A stretch of DNA of 64,000 bases from Nitrospira sp. (GCA_024760525.1 CP060499.1:2935501-2999500); one strand, 5' to 3'; positions 18,335-27,254 are shown, numbered from the stretch's first letter. The notes: a model not told the origin generated them from the letters alone. Numbers and translations: made by a program.

Positions 18335-18640
18335 ATGCTGAAGATTACCTCAGAGAACCATCGCAATTCGATCCGACTCAGACTGGAGGGCAGCCTGACC
18401 GGACCATGGGTCGGTGAGCTTGAGCATGAGTGGCGAACCATCCGATCGGCTGGGGCAGCTCCTCTCGTCGTGGATCTCACGGGCGTGACCTTTGTCGGAG
18501 AGGACGGCAAGGTTTTATTGAAGCAGCTGTGGCGAGAGGGCGCTCAATTGATCGCAACAGGCTGCTGCATCGGTCATCTTGTCGAGGAAATTGCCGCATC
18601 AGAATCTGACGCGTCCAGCATCCGATACGGGACGAAATGA
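18335..18640 (+). CDS. STAS-like small protein (module 2)
   Basis: 101 residues, paralogue of 3792-4091: both share LEG(S/K)LT-PW, VDLTGVTF and DGK-LL. The loop that carries DSSG in classical anti-anti-sigma factors reads GEDG here, again with Asp at the phospho-Ser position. In module 1 the gene precedes the adaptor gene, while here it sits between pump and outer-membrane factor, so order was shuffled but co-occurrence was kept. That points to a conserved partner in the efflux machinery or its EBP. No kinase or anti-sigma gene is present. The role is unproven. Confidence 0.8.
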   Translation: MLKITSENHRNSIRLRLEGSLTGPWVGELEHEWRTIRSAGAAPLVVDLTGVTFVGEDGKVLLKQLWREGAQLIATGCCIGHLVEEIAASESDASSIRYGTK

Positions 18641-18651
18641 GAGGAAACATC

Positions 18652-20088
18652 ATGCGCACAGTGAGTCTATTTATCGGGGCCATCTTCCTGGCCGCCTGCG
18701 CCGTTGGACCGGACTATTCCCGGCCCGACCTGTCATCACCGGCATCCTTCAGGTCGGCTGCTGACCAGGCGGAAGCCGAATCCTTCGCGAACTTGCCATG
18801 GTGGGACCTGCTCCAAGACCCAGCGCTTCAAACGCTGATTCAGACAGCTCTTAAGGAGAATAAGGATCTCAAACGCGCGGCCGCCTCCGTCGAAGAATTC
18901 CAAGCCCGTCTTTTGGTCGCCAAGATGGACTTTGCCCCGAAGGCCGACATCACCGGCAGCGCCCCGCTCATGGGACGGAAAGCGCAATTTCTGTTTCCCG
19001 GCTTTCCGAACGCGTTCAACTATTATCTCCAAGGGAATCTCGCATGGGAACTCGACATCTGGGGCCGCATCCGGCGGTCCAATGAAGCGGCGCGCGGCGA
19101 TCTCCTGGCACGCGAGGAAGCCAGGCGTGCTGTGGTCTTACAGCTCGTCAGCGGCGTCGCCGAATCATATTTCGAGCTGTTGCAGTTCGATCGACAACTG
19201 GAGATCGCCAGACGCACGCTTCAATCATGGCAAGAATCGGTGAGGATTGCGCAGGCACGTTTGCGGGAAGGGGTCATCGCCAAGCTCGATCTGGATCAAT
19301 TCACGTCGGAGCGGGCCAACGCACTGGCGCGTGTCGCCGAGTTGGAACGGCAGATGGTGCAGAAGGAAAATCAGCTGGCCGTGCTGCTGGGGCGAGACCC
19401 GGGACCCATCGCGCGCGGAAGGTCGTTGACGGATCAAGTCCTGCCGCCTGCAATCCCTGCCGGGCTTCCGTCTGAACTCTTGCAACGGAGACCCGACCTC
19501 GTGCAGGCCGAACAGGAGCTGGCGGCGGTGACAGCGAGAATCGGTGCAGCCAAGGCAGACCGGTTTCCAAAGCTCACCATCACCGGCATTCTGGGCGTCG
19601 CCAGTCCTCAGTTTTCTCGGCTCATTGCAAACGAAACGGCATTTGGCGTTGCCGGTCCCAGCATCGCCGGCCCGTTGCTCAATGCACAAGCCCTCGGGTT
19701 TCAACAGAAAGCCGTCGAGGCGCAGGCGAGACAAGCGCTCGCCCAGTATGAACAGTCGGTTCTTGTCGCGTTTAGAGAGGTTGACAACGCGTTAGTCGCC
19801 GTGCGGACTACCCAAGAACAACGGAATGCCCAGGCCGAGCAGGTCGAGTCGCTCCAGTCCGCCTTTCGCCAAGCGACGCTCCGCTACAAAAGCGGCCTCG
19901 CCAATTATCTCGACGTCTTGATCGCCCAACGCAATCTATTCGAGGCCGAACTGTCGTTGATGAGCACGCACCGTCTCCATCTCGTCTCGGTTGTGCAACT
20001 GTACAAAGCCCTAGGCGGCGGCTGGTCGCCGTTGGACCCAGCACAACAGATGCCGACGACCAAAGTCGCAGAAGTACGTAAAGGTTGA
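18652..20088 (+). CDS. Outer-membrane factor lipoprotein, NodT/OprM type (module 2)
   Basis: ATG 18652 is preferred to 18637 because it follows GAGAGGA and directly starts the signal MRTVSLFIGAIFLAAC with its lipobox. 478 residues; signatures GPDYSRPD, LPWWDLL, WELDIWGRIRR, LPSELLQRRPDL and LYKALGGGW match 8557-10023. It is the TolC-like channel for pump 2. It starts 11 bases after the STAS-like stop. It is probably the last gene of operon 2, though the following oxidoreductase is only 69 bases further and on the same strand. Confidence 0.95.
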   Translation: MRTVSLFIGAIFLAACAVGPDYSRPDLSSPASFRSAADQAEAESFANLPWWDLLQDPALQTLIQTALKENKDLKRAAASVEEFQARLLVAKMDFAPKADITGSAPLMGRKAQFLFPGFPNAFNYYLQGNLAWELDIWGRIRRSNEAARGDLLAREEARRAVVLQLVSGVAESYFELLQFDRQLEIARRTLQSWQESVRIAQARLREGVIAKLDLDQFTSERANALARVAELERQMVQKENQLAVLLGRDPGPIARGRSLTDQVLPPAIPAGLPSELLQRRPDLVQAEQELAAVTARIGAAKADRFPKLTITGILGVASPQFSRLIANETAFGVAGPSIAGPLLNAQALGFQQKAVEAQARQALAQYEQSVLVAFREVDNALVAVRTTQEQRNAQAEQVESLQSAFRQATLRYKSGLANYLDVLIAQRNLFEAELSLMSTHRLHLVSVVQLYKALGGGWSPLDPAQQMPTTKVAEVRKG

Positions 20089-20157
20089 GGAGTCATAAGA
20101 GCTAAACAAGCTGAACAGCTCTCCATTCGCTTGACCACATAAAGAAGAGGATCTCGC

Positions 20158-21264
20158 ATGAAACCTCACGACGGTCTGCTTTCCTCGGTTCGTGTCGGGC
20201 CTTATACCTTACACAATCGGTTGGTCATGGCGCCGATGACGCGCAATCGCTCAAGCCGCGCCACCGTACCGCAGCCGATGAACACGTTGTATTATACTCA
20301 ACGTGCCTCGGCCGGTCTCATCGTGACCGAAGGAACGCAGGTGTCTCCGCAAGGTGCGGGCTATCCTTACACCCCCGGCATTCACAATGTGGAGCAGGTG
20401 CAAGGCTGGCGGTCAATCACAGAAGAAGTGCATCGAAACGGCGGCCGTATCTTTCTGCAACTGTGGCACGTCGGCCGGATCTCACATCCCTCCTTGCAAC
20501 CGAATGGCGCATTACCGGTGGCCCCTTCCGCCATAAAACCGGAAGGTGAGGCCCATACCTATGAGGGCCGAAAGCCTTTCGTCACGCCACGAGCCCTTGA
20601 CCTGGAAGAAATTCCAGCAGTCATCGCACAATTTCAGAATGGGGCCATCCATGCACTCGACGCCGGTTTTGACGGGGTGGAGATTCATGCAGCCAACGGT
20701 TATCTGATCGATCAATTCCTTCGCGCCGGCACGAATCGGCGCACTGACGCCTATGGCGGATCGGTAGCCAACCGCGCTCGCTTCCTCATGGAAGTCGTCG
20801 AAGCGGTTGCCCAGGTTTGGGGAGCCAACCGGGTCGGCGTACGGCTGTCGCCGGTCAATCCCTTCAACAGTATGTACGATTCGGATCCTCAAACGACGTT
20901 CGAGCATGCGGCCGAACAGTTGAGCCCTGTCGGACTCGCGTACCTGCACGTCGTCGAAGCTGACGAACACGGAGATACCACACATCCGGCGGTCAATTTG
21001 CGCCGAATCCGAGATGCATTCAAAGGGACCTATATCGCCAATGGAAGCTTTGACCACGAGAAGGCGAGTGCATATCTCGCTCAGGGACACGCCGATCTGA
21101 TTTCTTTCGGACGGCTGTTTTTGGCCAACCCCGACTTACCGGAACGTTTCGCTCAAAGCGCCCCATTGAACGTGCCGAATCCTGCGACGTTTTATGGAGG
21201 TGATGAGCGGGGATATACAGACTACCCCTCGTTAGAAACAACATCCGCTTGTTGCCATGGCTAA
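20158..21264 (+). CDS. Old yellow enzyme family FMN oxidoreductase (NemA-like)
   Basis: 368-residue TIM-barrel flavoprotein that reduces activated alkenes, quinones or nitro compounds with NAD(P)H. It shows LVMAPMTRNR near the N-terminus, GGRIFLQLWHVGR, the substrate-binding His/Asn pair in FDGVEIHAANGYLIDQFL, the NRRTDAYGGS loop, the flavin phosphate site SFGRLFLANPDL and a typical C-terminal YTDYPSL. AGAGGA precedes the ATG. It begins the detoxification-type gene run and could be co-transcribed with efflux module 2, which would couple electrophile reduction to export; co-transcription is inference. Confidence 0.93.
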   Translation: MKPHDGLLSSVRVGPYTLHNRLVMAPMTRNRSSRATVPQPMNTLYYTQRASAGLIVTEGTQVSPQGAGYPYTPGIHNVEQVQGWRSITEEVHRNGGRIFLQLWHVGRISHPSLQPNGALPVAPSAIKPEGEAHTYEGRKPFVTPRALDLEEIPAVIAQFQNGAIHALDAGFDGVEIHAANGYLIDQFLRAGTNRRTDAYGGSVANRARFLMEVVEAVAQVWGANRVGVRLSPVNPFNSMYDSDPQTTFEHAAEQLSPVGLAYLHVVEADEHGDTTHPAVNLRRIRDAFKGTYIANGSFDHEKASAYLAQGHADLISFGRLFLANPDLPERFAQSAPLNVPNPATFYGGDERGYTDYPSLETTSACCHG

Positions 21265-21335
21265 GCGTAAACGAATCGGGGATCGACACCTTCGGCAGGT
21301 ACGCATTCTACTCATGTGATGCAGCGAGATCTCTC

Positions 21336-21710
21336 GTGACGATCGAACTCAATCACACCATCGTGCCGGCGCGGGACAAAGTTGAGTCGGCGAAGTTCTT
21401 TACGACGACGCTTGGACTGCTCTTCAACACAAGCGCAGTCGGGTATTTCGCGCCGGTACGGGTGAATGAAACCCTCACGTTGGATTTCGATGACGACGTT
21501 GATCAGTTCGATATCCATCACTATGCGTTCAAGGTCAGTGAAGAGGAATTCGACGAGATCTTCGGACGCATTCGCGAGGAAGGTATTCCATACGGAAGCA
21601 AACCTCATTCGCCGGACGATGGGAAGATCAATCATCGCGGTGGCGGGCGCGGCGTGTACTTTCACGACCCGAACGGTCACATCCTTGAACTGCTCACCGT
21701 GAATAGTTGA
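21336..21710 (+). CDS. VOC (glyoxalase/bleomycin-resistance) family protein
   Basis: 124 residues from GTG 21336, chosen because homologues as I recall them begin at MTIELNHTIVPARDK; longer frames extend into the preceding gene. Vicinal-oxygen-chelate fold: N-terminal His in NHTIVPARDK, VNETLTLDFDD, DIHHYAFKVS and the C-terminal GVYFHDPNGHILELLT, which carries the metal-ligand Glu of the family. The substrate is unknown. It is followed by an SDR gene on the same strand. Confidence 0.85.
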   Translation: MTIELNHTIVPARDKVESAKFFTTTLGLLFNTSAVGYFAPVRVNETLTLDFDDDVDQFDIHHYAFKVSEEEFDEIFGRIREEGIPYGSKPHSPDDGKINHRGGGRGVYFHDPNGHILELLTVNS

Positions 21711-21796
21711 GAGAGCTCTGATGCGACGTAGAGAACGTTGCCGTTGAGCCATCAATGCCTCGCGCGAATACACCAGATGCTTAGGAGGACACGGCC

Positions 21797-22555
21797 ATGA
21801 GACTCGAACAGAAAACAGCGATTGTGACCGGTGGAGGAACTGGTATCGGCGAAGCGATTGCGAAAGTGTTGGCCCGGGAAGGCGCGAAGGTCGCGATCAC
21901 GGGCCGCCGAAAGGACGAGTTGGAGCGCGTCGTCGAGAACATTGAGCGAAAAGGCGGACGGGCCTTGGCACTTCCCGGCAGCGTGACCAACGAACACGAC
22001 GTGCAGGAAGCGGTAGCCACGACGGTTCGAAGATTCGGCCGGCTCGATATCCTGGTCAACAACGCGGGCAACTTGTTTCATGCGGCGCGACTTCACGAAA
22101 CCACTGATCAGATTTGGGATGAGACCTTTGATGTGTTCATGAAAGGGACATTTCGATTCATTCGCGCGGCACTTCCTCAGATGCTGCAGCAGGGCGGCGG
22201 CTCGATCCTGAACATCTCCACAGTCGGCGGCCTCAAGGCCATTCTCGGCTTTGAGGCTCATGCCTATCAAGCGGCCAAGGCAGGAGTCATCATGCTCACC
22301 AAGACGGTGGCGGTGCACTACGCGAAGCAGAACATCCGATGCAACTGCATCTGCCCAGCCGGGGTTATTACCCCACCCGTCGCGGACATGCTGAAGGATC
22401 CACAGACCAAAGCCTGGTTCGAAGGCGTACATCCCATGGGTCGTCTCGGGCAACCGGAAGAGGTTGCCGAAGCTACGGTCTATTTTGCGTCCGATGAGTC
22501 ACGCTGGACGACTGGGAGCATCTTGTCGGTGGACGGTGGCGTGATGGCCAAGTGA
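21797..22555 (+). CDS. Short-chain dehydrogenase/reductase
   Basis: 252 residues with a strong AGGAGG site. Classical SDR motifs: cofactor loop TGGGTGIG (residues 11-18), NNAG, catalytic Ser in ILNISTVGG, YxxxK in HAYQAAKAG, and the C-terminal SILSVDGGV. GRR after the second strand suggests NADP(H) preference. FabG-like proteins of this type reduce or oxidise a wide range of alcohols and ketones, so the substrate is open. It is located between VOC genes and a DUF2214 membrane protein. Confidence 0.92.
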   Translation: MRLEQKTAIVTGGGTGIGEAIAKVLAREGAKVAITGRRKDELERVVENIERKGGRALALPGSVTNEHDVQEAVATTVRRFGRLDILVNNAGNLFHAARLHETTDQIWDETFDVFMKGTFRFIRAALPQMLQQGGGSILNISTVGGLKAILGFEAHAYQAAKAGVIMLTKTVAVHYAKQNIRCNCICPAGVITPPVADMLKDPQTKAWFEGVHPMGRLGQPEEVAEATVYFASDESRWTTGSILSVDGGVMAK

Positions 22556-22582
22556 GCGAACGGAAGATCAGTGAGGTGAGGG

Positions 22583-22675
22583 ATGGTGGGATTCAAGTTT
22601 AAACCGTACGCGTCAGTTCCATTAGACTGGAAGCCGACGGACGACGACATCCCGAACGACCACAGGACGTTCTGA
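22583..22675 (+). CDS. Possible 30-residue small protein
   Basis: A short ORF in the gap between the SDR and DUF2214 genes begins after a GAGGTGAGGG purine stretch and encodes MVGFKFKPYASVPLDWKPTD plus ten more residues rich in Asp and Pro. There are no homologues I recognise and no signal or membrane segment. It could be a real microprotein or chance; the good ribosome-site spacing is the only support. Confidence 0.25.
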   Translation: MVGFKFKPYASVPLDWKPTDDDIPNDHRTF

Positions 22676-22705
22676 AGTCCCGGAGTTCCAAACCAAGGGA
22701 AATCG

Positions 22706-23161
22706 ATGATGACTGATTTACTCCTTTCCGCCTTCCATTTTCTGTTGGTCTTCTTTCTCGTTGCCATCCTTGCCGCCCAGAATGCTCTCATCAGGCCGGG
22801 ACTATCCGTGTCGAGCCTGCGTCTGACCACCAGCTTGGACCGTGCTTACGGCTCGGGTGCTGTGCTGTTGCTCGGCGCAGGCTTTGCTCGCGTCTTTTTT
22901 GGGGCAAAAGGTTCGTCATTCTATCTGTCGAATCCTCTCTTCTGGATCAAGATCGCACTCTTCACGACGGTGGCCATTCTGTCTATCCCACCCACTGTGC
23001 AATTGATCCGATGGACCAAGCAAGCGGCACAGGAAGCAAGATTTCTACCGGCGAATGAGCAAATCAAACGCATGCAGTGGTGGTTGCGTGCCGAAGGGGT
23101 CGTCCTCCTCGCGATTCCGTTTTTTGCCGCGGCCATGGCCCGCGGGTTTGGACTTTCGTAA
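22706..23161 (+). CDS. DUF2214-type membrane protein
   Basis: 151 residues with four predicted membrane helices (about 5-25, 48-68, 76-96, 128-147). The first helix is followed by RPGLSVSSLR, and the pattern resembles DUF2214 integral membrane proteins; no function is known for that family. The start is ATG 22706 or 22709, preceded by AAGGGAAA. It lies between an SDR gene and VOC genes on the same strand. Confidence 0.75.
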   Translation: MMTDLLLSAFHFLLVFFLVAILAAQNALIRPGLSVSSLRLTTSLDRAYGSGAVLLLGAGFARVFFGAKGSSFYLSNPLFWIKIALFTTVAILSIPPTVQLIRWTKQAAQEARFLPANEQIKRMQWWLRAEGVVLLAIPFFAAAMARGFGLS

Positions 23162-23291
23162 CCAACCCTGGCAAGTGAATGTCAGACATGGCTTTTTCAG
23201 TGAGTCAAAAACACTTATGAATCGTTGTCGATTGATGGCCCACCTGTTCGACTACTAGGTAGGCACCGGTAACAGCAATAAGGAGTCCATC

Positions 23292-23774
23292 ATGCAACAA
23301 CTCACATCCTGCTTGTGGTTCGATGATCAAGCCGAAGAAGCCGCAAAGTTCTATGTGTCCATTTTCAAGAATTCCCAGTTAGGACCGATCACCCGCTACG
23401 GGGAGGCGGGTGCCAGGACCTCGGGAAGACCGAAAGGGTCTGTCATGACCGTGACATTTATACTTAATGGCCAGGAGTTCGTGGCGTTGAACGGCGGACC
23501 GATCTTCAAATTTACGGAAGCGGTCTCATTCATGGTGAAGTGTCATTCTCAGACAGAGATCGACGAGATGTGGGACAAGTTGTCGGAAGGTGGGGAACCG
23601 GGGCCGTGCGGCTGGCTGAAGGACAAATACGGACTATCCTGGCAAATCGTGTCCCCCGAATGGGACAAGATGTTGCAGGATCAGGATACCAAGAGGTCCG
23701 AACGAGTGATGGAGGCGATTCTTCAAATGACTAAACCCGATCTCGAAGCGATTCAACGAGCGTACGCAGGATAA
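23292..23774 (+). CDS. PhnB-like VOC protein (3-demethylubiquinone methyltransferase-like fold)
   Basis: 160 residues with an AAGGAG site. It carries LTSCLWFDDQAEEAAKFYVS at the N-terminus, the hallmark of the PhnB/3-dmu-9_3-mt group, with VMTVTFILNGQEFVALNGG, then CGWLKDKYGLSWQIVSP. The fold is a VOC dimer. PhnB-like proteins are often listed beside YCII/DGPF proteins, as here. The catalytic role is not known; it may bind small molecules. It is 35 bases from the next gene, suggesting an operon through 25144. Confidence 0.88.
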   Translation: MQQLTSCLWFDDQAEEAAKFYVSIFKNSQLGPITRYGEAGARTSGRPKGSVMTVTFILNGQEFVALNGGPIFKFTEAVSFMVKCHSQTEIDEMWDKLSEGGEPGPCGWLKDKYGLSWQIVSPEWDKMLQDQDTKRSERVMEAILQMTKPDLEAIQRAYAG

Positions 23775-23809
23775 ACAGCGACAATGCGGTAACCCAAAGG
23801 AGGTTCGTC

Positions 23810-24235
23810 ATGCGGTTCATGGTGATCGTGAAAGCCACTAAAGAGTCGGAGGCCGGTGTGATGCCGAGCACGCAACTCTTGACTGATATGGGAAAGTTTA
23901 ATGAAGTCCTCGTGAACGCCGGCGTGCTCCTCGCCGGCGACGGGCTGCATCCCAGTTCCAAGGGCGCGCGCGTAAGGTTCTCTGGCACTAAGCGTACGGT
24001 GATCGACGGCCCTTTTGCTGAAACCAAGGAGCTCATTGCCGGCTACTGGCTCTGGCAGTGTAAATCGAAGGAAGAAGCGATCGAATGGGTCAAGCGCTGT
24101 CCGAATCCCCACAACGAAGACAGCGAGATTGAAATTCGTCAGGTCTTCGACGCCGAGGACTTCGGAGCCGAGTTCACGCCAGAATTGAGAGAACAAGAAG
24201 ACCGGATTCGAGCCGAGATAGCCACAAAGAAGTAG
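23810..24235 (+). CDS. YCII/DGPF-domain protein
   Basis: 141 residues after a strong AAAGGAGG site. Begins MRFMVIVKATKESEAG and contains the family hallmark VIDGPFAETKELIAGYW (a DGPF variant), with a ferredoxin-like dimeric barrel fold. Homologues commonly sit next to an ECF sigma-factor gene; none is found here. The function is unknown. It is probably co-transcribed with the flanking PhnB-like and SRPBCC genes (gaps 35 and 8 bases). Confidence 0.9.
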   Translation: MRFMVIVKATKESEAGVMPSTQLLTDMGKFNEVLVNAGVLLAGDGLHPSSKGARVRFSGTKRTVIDGPFAETKELIAGYWLWQCKSKEEAIEWVKRCPNPHNEDSEIEIRQVFDAEDFGAEFTPELREQEDRIRAEIATKK

Positions 24236-24243
24236 AGGGGAAC

Positions 24244-24702
24244 ATGGTGGACATCATTCACAGAATTGGAATCAAGGCGCCGATATCGAAGGTGTACGCC
24301 GCGTTATCGACGGTCGAGGGCATCGCGGGTTGGTGGACGAAGGAAACCTCTGGGTCATCCAAGGTTGGGTGCACGATCGGGGTCCGGTTCCTTTCTGTGA
24401 ATGGGAAAGAAATCGGACGCATGAGCATGGAAGTCATTGCACTCGATTCCAACAAGAAGGTGCATTGGCGTTTTAGCGCAGGGCCTGAGGAATGGATAGG
24501 AACGGACGCGGTATTCCATTTGTCTCAGGAAGGCGGTTACACCATCATACTCTTTGGTCATAAAAACTGGCGAGAGGCGAGTGAGTTCACCGCTCATTGC
24601 AGTACGAAATGGGCCACGTTCCTCTTGAGCCTTAAAGATCTCGCCGAGACCGGTAACGGCAAGCCCTCACCCAATGACATCAAAGTGGACAACTGGAATT
24701 AG
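24244..24702 (+). CDS. SRPBCC/AHSA1-like ligand-binding protein
   Basis: 152 residues, beginning 8 bases after the YCII gene with AGAGGGGAAC before the ATG. IHRIGIKAPISKVYAALSTVE and GIAGWWT are typical of the START/Bet v1-like (AHSA1, SRPBCC) fold, which has a deep hydrophobic cavity. No catalytic residues can be assigned. It is the third gene of the VOC/YCII/SRPBCC operon. Confidence 0.85.
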   Translation: MVDIIHRIGIKAPISKVYAALSTVEGIAGWWTKETSGSSKVGCTIGVRFLSVNGKEIGRMSMEVIALDSNKKVHWRFSAGPEEWIGTDAVFHLSQEGGYTIILFGHKNWREASEFTAHCSTKWATFLLSLKDLAETGNGKPSPNDIKVDNWN

Positions 24703-24730
24703 GCATCGAACGAAGGAGAAGGAGACGGCA

Positions 24731-25144
24731 ATGATCAGCAAAATCTTCGTCAATCTTCCCGTGAAAGATCTGGATAAATCGATGGCATTTTTCAAAGCGG
24801 TCGGCTTCTCGTTCAATCCTCAGTTCACAGACAAGACCGCAGCCTGTATGGTCATGGGCAATGATATCTATGCCATGCTGCTCACCCACGACAAAGTAAG
24901 GGAGTTTACGAAAAAACCCATTGCCGATGCCCACTTGACCACAGAGCTGTTGACCGCCCTCGCCGTTGAGAGCAAGGCGAAGGTGAACGAGCTCGCAGAC
25001 AAGGCGATCAAGGCCGGAGGGAACGAAGCCTATTCTCCAAAAGACTACGGCTTCATGTTTACTCGAAGCTTTGAAGATCCGGACGGCCATATCTGGGAAG
25101 TATTCTGGATGGACGAGGCACAGGTGCAGAAGGGGCAAGCATGA
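24731..25144 (+). CDS. VOC family protein (glyoxalase-like)
   Basis: 137 residues from ATG 24731, which follows a GAAGGAGAAGGAG ribosome site; upstream in-frame codons overlap the SRPBCC gene. MISKIFVNLPVKDLDKSMAF and the C-terminal FEDPDGHIWEVFWMDEAQ fit the VOC lactoylglutathione-lyase-like group with a metal-ligand Glu. The substrate is unknown. It ends the tight four-gene run. Confidence 0.87.
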   Translation: MISKIFVNLPVKDLDKSMAFFKAVGFSFNPQFTDKTAACMVMGNDIYAMLLTHDKVREFTKKPIADAHLTTELLTALAVESKAKVNELADKAIKAGGNEAYSPKDYGFMFTRSFEDPDGHIWEVFWMDEAQVQKGQA

Positions 25145-25301
25145 TCAGCTGTGCGAACACCGATCGCTAAAGACAATGAGAGGAGAAGAGCTGAATGTTC
25201 ACCGACCGGGAATGTCGATTTCGCAACCGCCGAACGACTATCGTATGACAGTCCACAGCCGAACCAGAAATCAAGGCTTGATACCTTACAAGGAGGCCAC
25301 T

Positions 25302-25901
25302 ATGCGTTTCATATCTCTTACCGTTACTACGTTGTGCATCACCTTACTGGGCTTGCCAGTTCTGGCTAAAGAGAAAAAACACGCCGCGCCTATGGATGAA
25401 AAGGCCATGATGGAGATGTGGCAAAAACTGGCCACGCCGGGGGACCCGCACAAGCAATTGGAAAACCTGGCCGGAAGCTGGACGACACAAACCAAGGAAT
25501 GGATGGAGCCCGGCAAACCGCCGATGGAATCAAGCGGCACCGTCGAGATGAAGGCCATCTTAGGCGGGCGGTTTCTCCAACAGGAATACACCGGCAGCAT
25601 GATGGGCCAGCCGTACTCGGGTGTCGGGACGACCGGTTATGACAATCTGCGCAAGAAGTATGTGTCGACCTGGATCGATTCGATGGGCACGGGAATTTTC
25701 TTGATGGAAGGTACGGCAAGCGCGGACGGTAAGACGATCACGCTCAAGGGAGGACATGACGAACCGGGTGGCGGGCACATGACCCATCGCGCAGTGTGGA
25801 AGCTCGTCGATCAGAACACCCAGATCTTCGAGATGTATGGGGCCCACAAGGGCGAGAAAGAAATGAAGGGGATGGAAATCACCTACACGCGGAAACAGTA
25901 A
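25302..25901 (+). CDS. Exported DUF1579 protein
   Basis: 199 residues with an AAGGAGG site and a signal peptide cleaved near VLAKEKK. The mature part carries LENLAGSWTTQTKEWMEPG and ILGGRFLQQEYTGSMMGQPY, which match the DUF1579 (THAP4-like beta-barrel) family of unknown function. Its exported state is unlike many cytoplasmic members. It follows the VOC operon after 157 bases that hold no other convincing gene. Confidence 0.85.
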   Translation: MRFISLTVTTLCITLLGLPVLAKEKKHAAPMDEKAMMEMWQKLATPGDPHKQLENLAGSWTTQTKEWMEPGKPPMESSGTVEMKAILGGRFLQQEYTGSMMGQPYSGVGTTGYDNLRKKYVSTWIDSMGTGIFLMEGTASADGKTITLKGGHDEPGGGHMTHRAVWKLVDQNTQIFEMYGAHKGEKEMKGMEITYTRKQ

Positions 25902-25973
25902 TCGGTCGACGAGCGGACAAAGCGGCTGGTAGCCGGCCGCTAAAACCCGGGGATAGCAAGAAAGGAGTCATAC

Positions 25974-27158
25974 ATGAGCAACGTGCGACTGCTGGTCGGC
26001 ACCAGAAAAGGGGCGTTCATTCTGACGTCGGACGGCACACGGAAACGGTGGGACGTGCAAGGGCCGCACTTCGGCGGATGGGAGCTCTACCACGTCAAGG
26101 GCTCGGCGATCGAACCAGATCGGTTGTATGCCTCGCAAACCAGCAGTTGGTTCGGGCAAGTCATTCAACGTTCGGATGATGGCGGAAAAACCTGGAACGC
26201 CCCCGGTACCAAACCCGAGGATCTGATGGGGTCCGACGGCATGCCGAAGGGTGAGAGCAACATGTTTCTCTACGACTCGTCCACGGAGACAGGGAAACCC
26301 CTCACCACGCACCAACATTATGACGGCTCGCAGCGTCCATGGGAATTCAAGCGGGTATGGCATCTCGAACCGTCATTGACTGATCCCGATACGGTCTACG
26401 CCGGCGTCGAGGACGCGGCTTTATTCCGTTCAATCGACGGCGGACGGACATGGCACGAACTTGCCGGGCTGCGCGATGTGAAGGGAAATCTGTGGCAGCC
26501 GGGTGCCGGAGGGATGTGCTTACATACGGTCATGTTGGACCGGACAAATCCTCAGCGCATATATATTGCTATCTCCGCGGCCGGTGCATTCCGGACGGAT
26601 GATGGTGGCCGGACATGGCGGGCGATCAACCGCGGTTTGAAATCACAATATGAGTTACCAGACGCGGACGCAGATGTCGGCCACTGCGTGCACAATATCG
26701 CCATGCATCCGTCTCGCCCGAACGTGCTCTTCATGCAGAAGCACTGGGATGTGTTGCGGAGCGACGATGCTGGAGAGTCCTGGCACGAGATCAGCGGCAA
26801 CTTGCCGAGTGATTTTGGGTTCCCGATCACCGTCCATGCCCATGAACCGAACACGGTCTATGTCGTGCCGATCAAGAGCGACTCCGAACACTATCCTCCG
26901 GAAGGCAAGCTGCGCGTGTATCGCAGCCGCACGGGCGGCGACGAATGGGAGGCGCTGACGAAGGGCCTGCCGCAAGAGAATTGCTACGTCAATATTCTGC
27001 GGGACGCGATGACCGTCGATCAGCTCGATCCCTGCGGCATTTATTTTGGAACGACCGGTGGCCAAGTGTATGGCTCGGCCGATGGCGGCGACAGTTGGGC
27101 GCCCATCGTCCGGGACCTGCCGGCGGTCTTGTCAGTCGAGGTGCAGACACTGACTTAA
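25974..27158 (+). CDS. BNR/sialidase-like beta-propeller protein
   Basis: 394 residues with a GAAAGGAG site. Repeated Asp-box motifs are visible (SDDGGKTW, SIDGGRTWHEL, TDDGGRTW, SDDAGESWHEI, SADGGDSW), giving a propeller of about six blades. No signal peptide is seen, so it is probably cytoplasmic. Such proteins are annotated as exo-alpha-sialidase or YVTN-like, but the catalytic sialidase residues are not evident, so enzymatic activity is doubtful. The next gene encodes a MoaD/ThiS-like protein, a pairing I recall from other genomes. Confidence 0.88.
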   Translation: MSNVRLLVGTRKGAFILTSDGTRKRWDVQGPHFGGWELYHVKGSAIEPDRLYASQTSSWFGQVIQRSDDGGKTWNAPGTKPEDLMGSDGMPKGESNMFLYDSSTETGKPLTTHQHYDGSQRPWEFKRVWHLEPSLTDPDTVYAGVEDAALFRSIDGGRTWHELAGLRDVKGNLWQPGAGGMCLHTVMLDRTNPQRIYIAISAAGAFRTDDGGRTWRAINRGLKSQYELPDADADVGHCVHNIAMHPSRPNVLFMQKHWDVLRSDDAGESWHEISGNLPSDFGFPITVHAHEPNTVYVVPIKSDSEHYPPEGKLRVYRSRTGGDEWEALTKGLPQENCYVNILRDAMTVDQLDPCGIYFGTTGGQVYGSADGGDSWAPIVRDLPAVLSVEVQTLT

Positions 27159-27163
27159 CAGTA

Positions 27164-27239
27164 CGTGAAGCGTATCTCGTGAAGCGTATTTCGTAGGAGA
27201 CCGCGGTCGTCTGAAACGACATACGAACGACGCTTCACG
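27164..27239. repeat. Direct-repeat and cruciform element
   Basis: CGTGAAGCGTAT occurs twice with a 14-base period (27164-27175, 27178-27189). The inverse ACGCTTCACG is at 27230-27239, and TTCGTA/TACGAA pair inside it, giving a long stem with a small palindrome GACCGCGGTC (27199-27208) in the loop. It fills the gap between the propeller and MoaD-like genes and is not coding. It could be a dispersed repeat, an mRNA structure or a protein-binding site. Confidence 0.6.
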
Positions 27240-27254
27240 AACGACGGAGAAGAG

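Noticed and set aside
27164..27239. Repeats as a CRISPR array
   Set aside because: Only two direct copies with a 14-base period and no unique spacers of CRISPR length.
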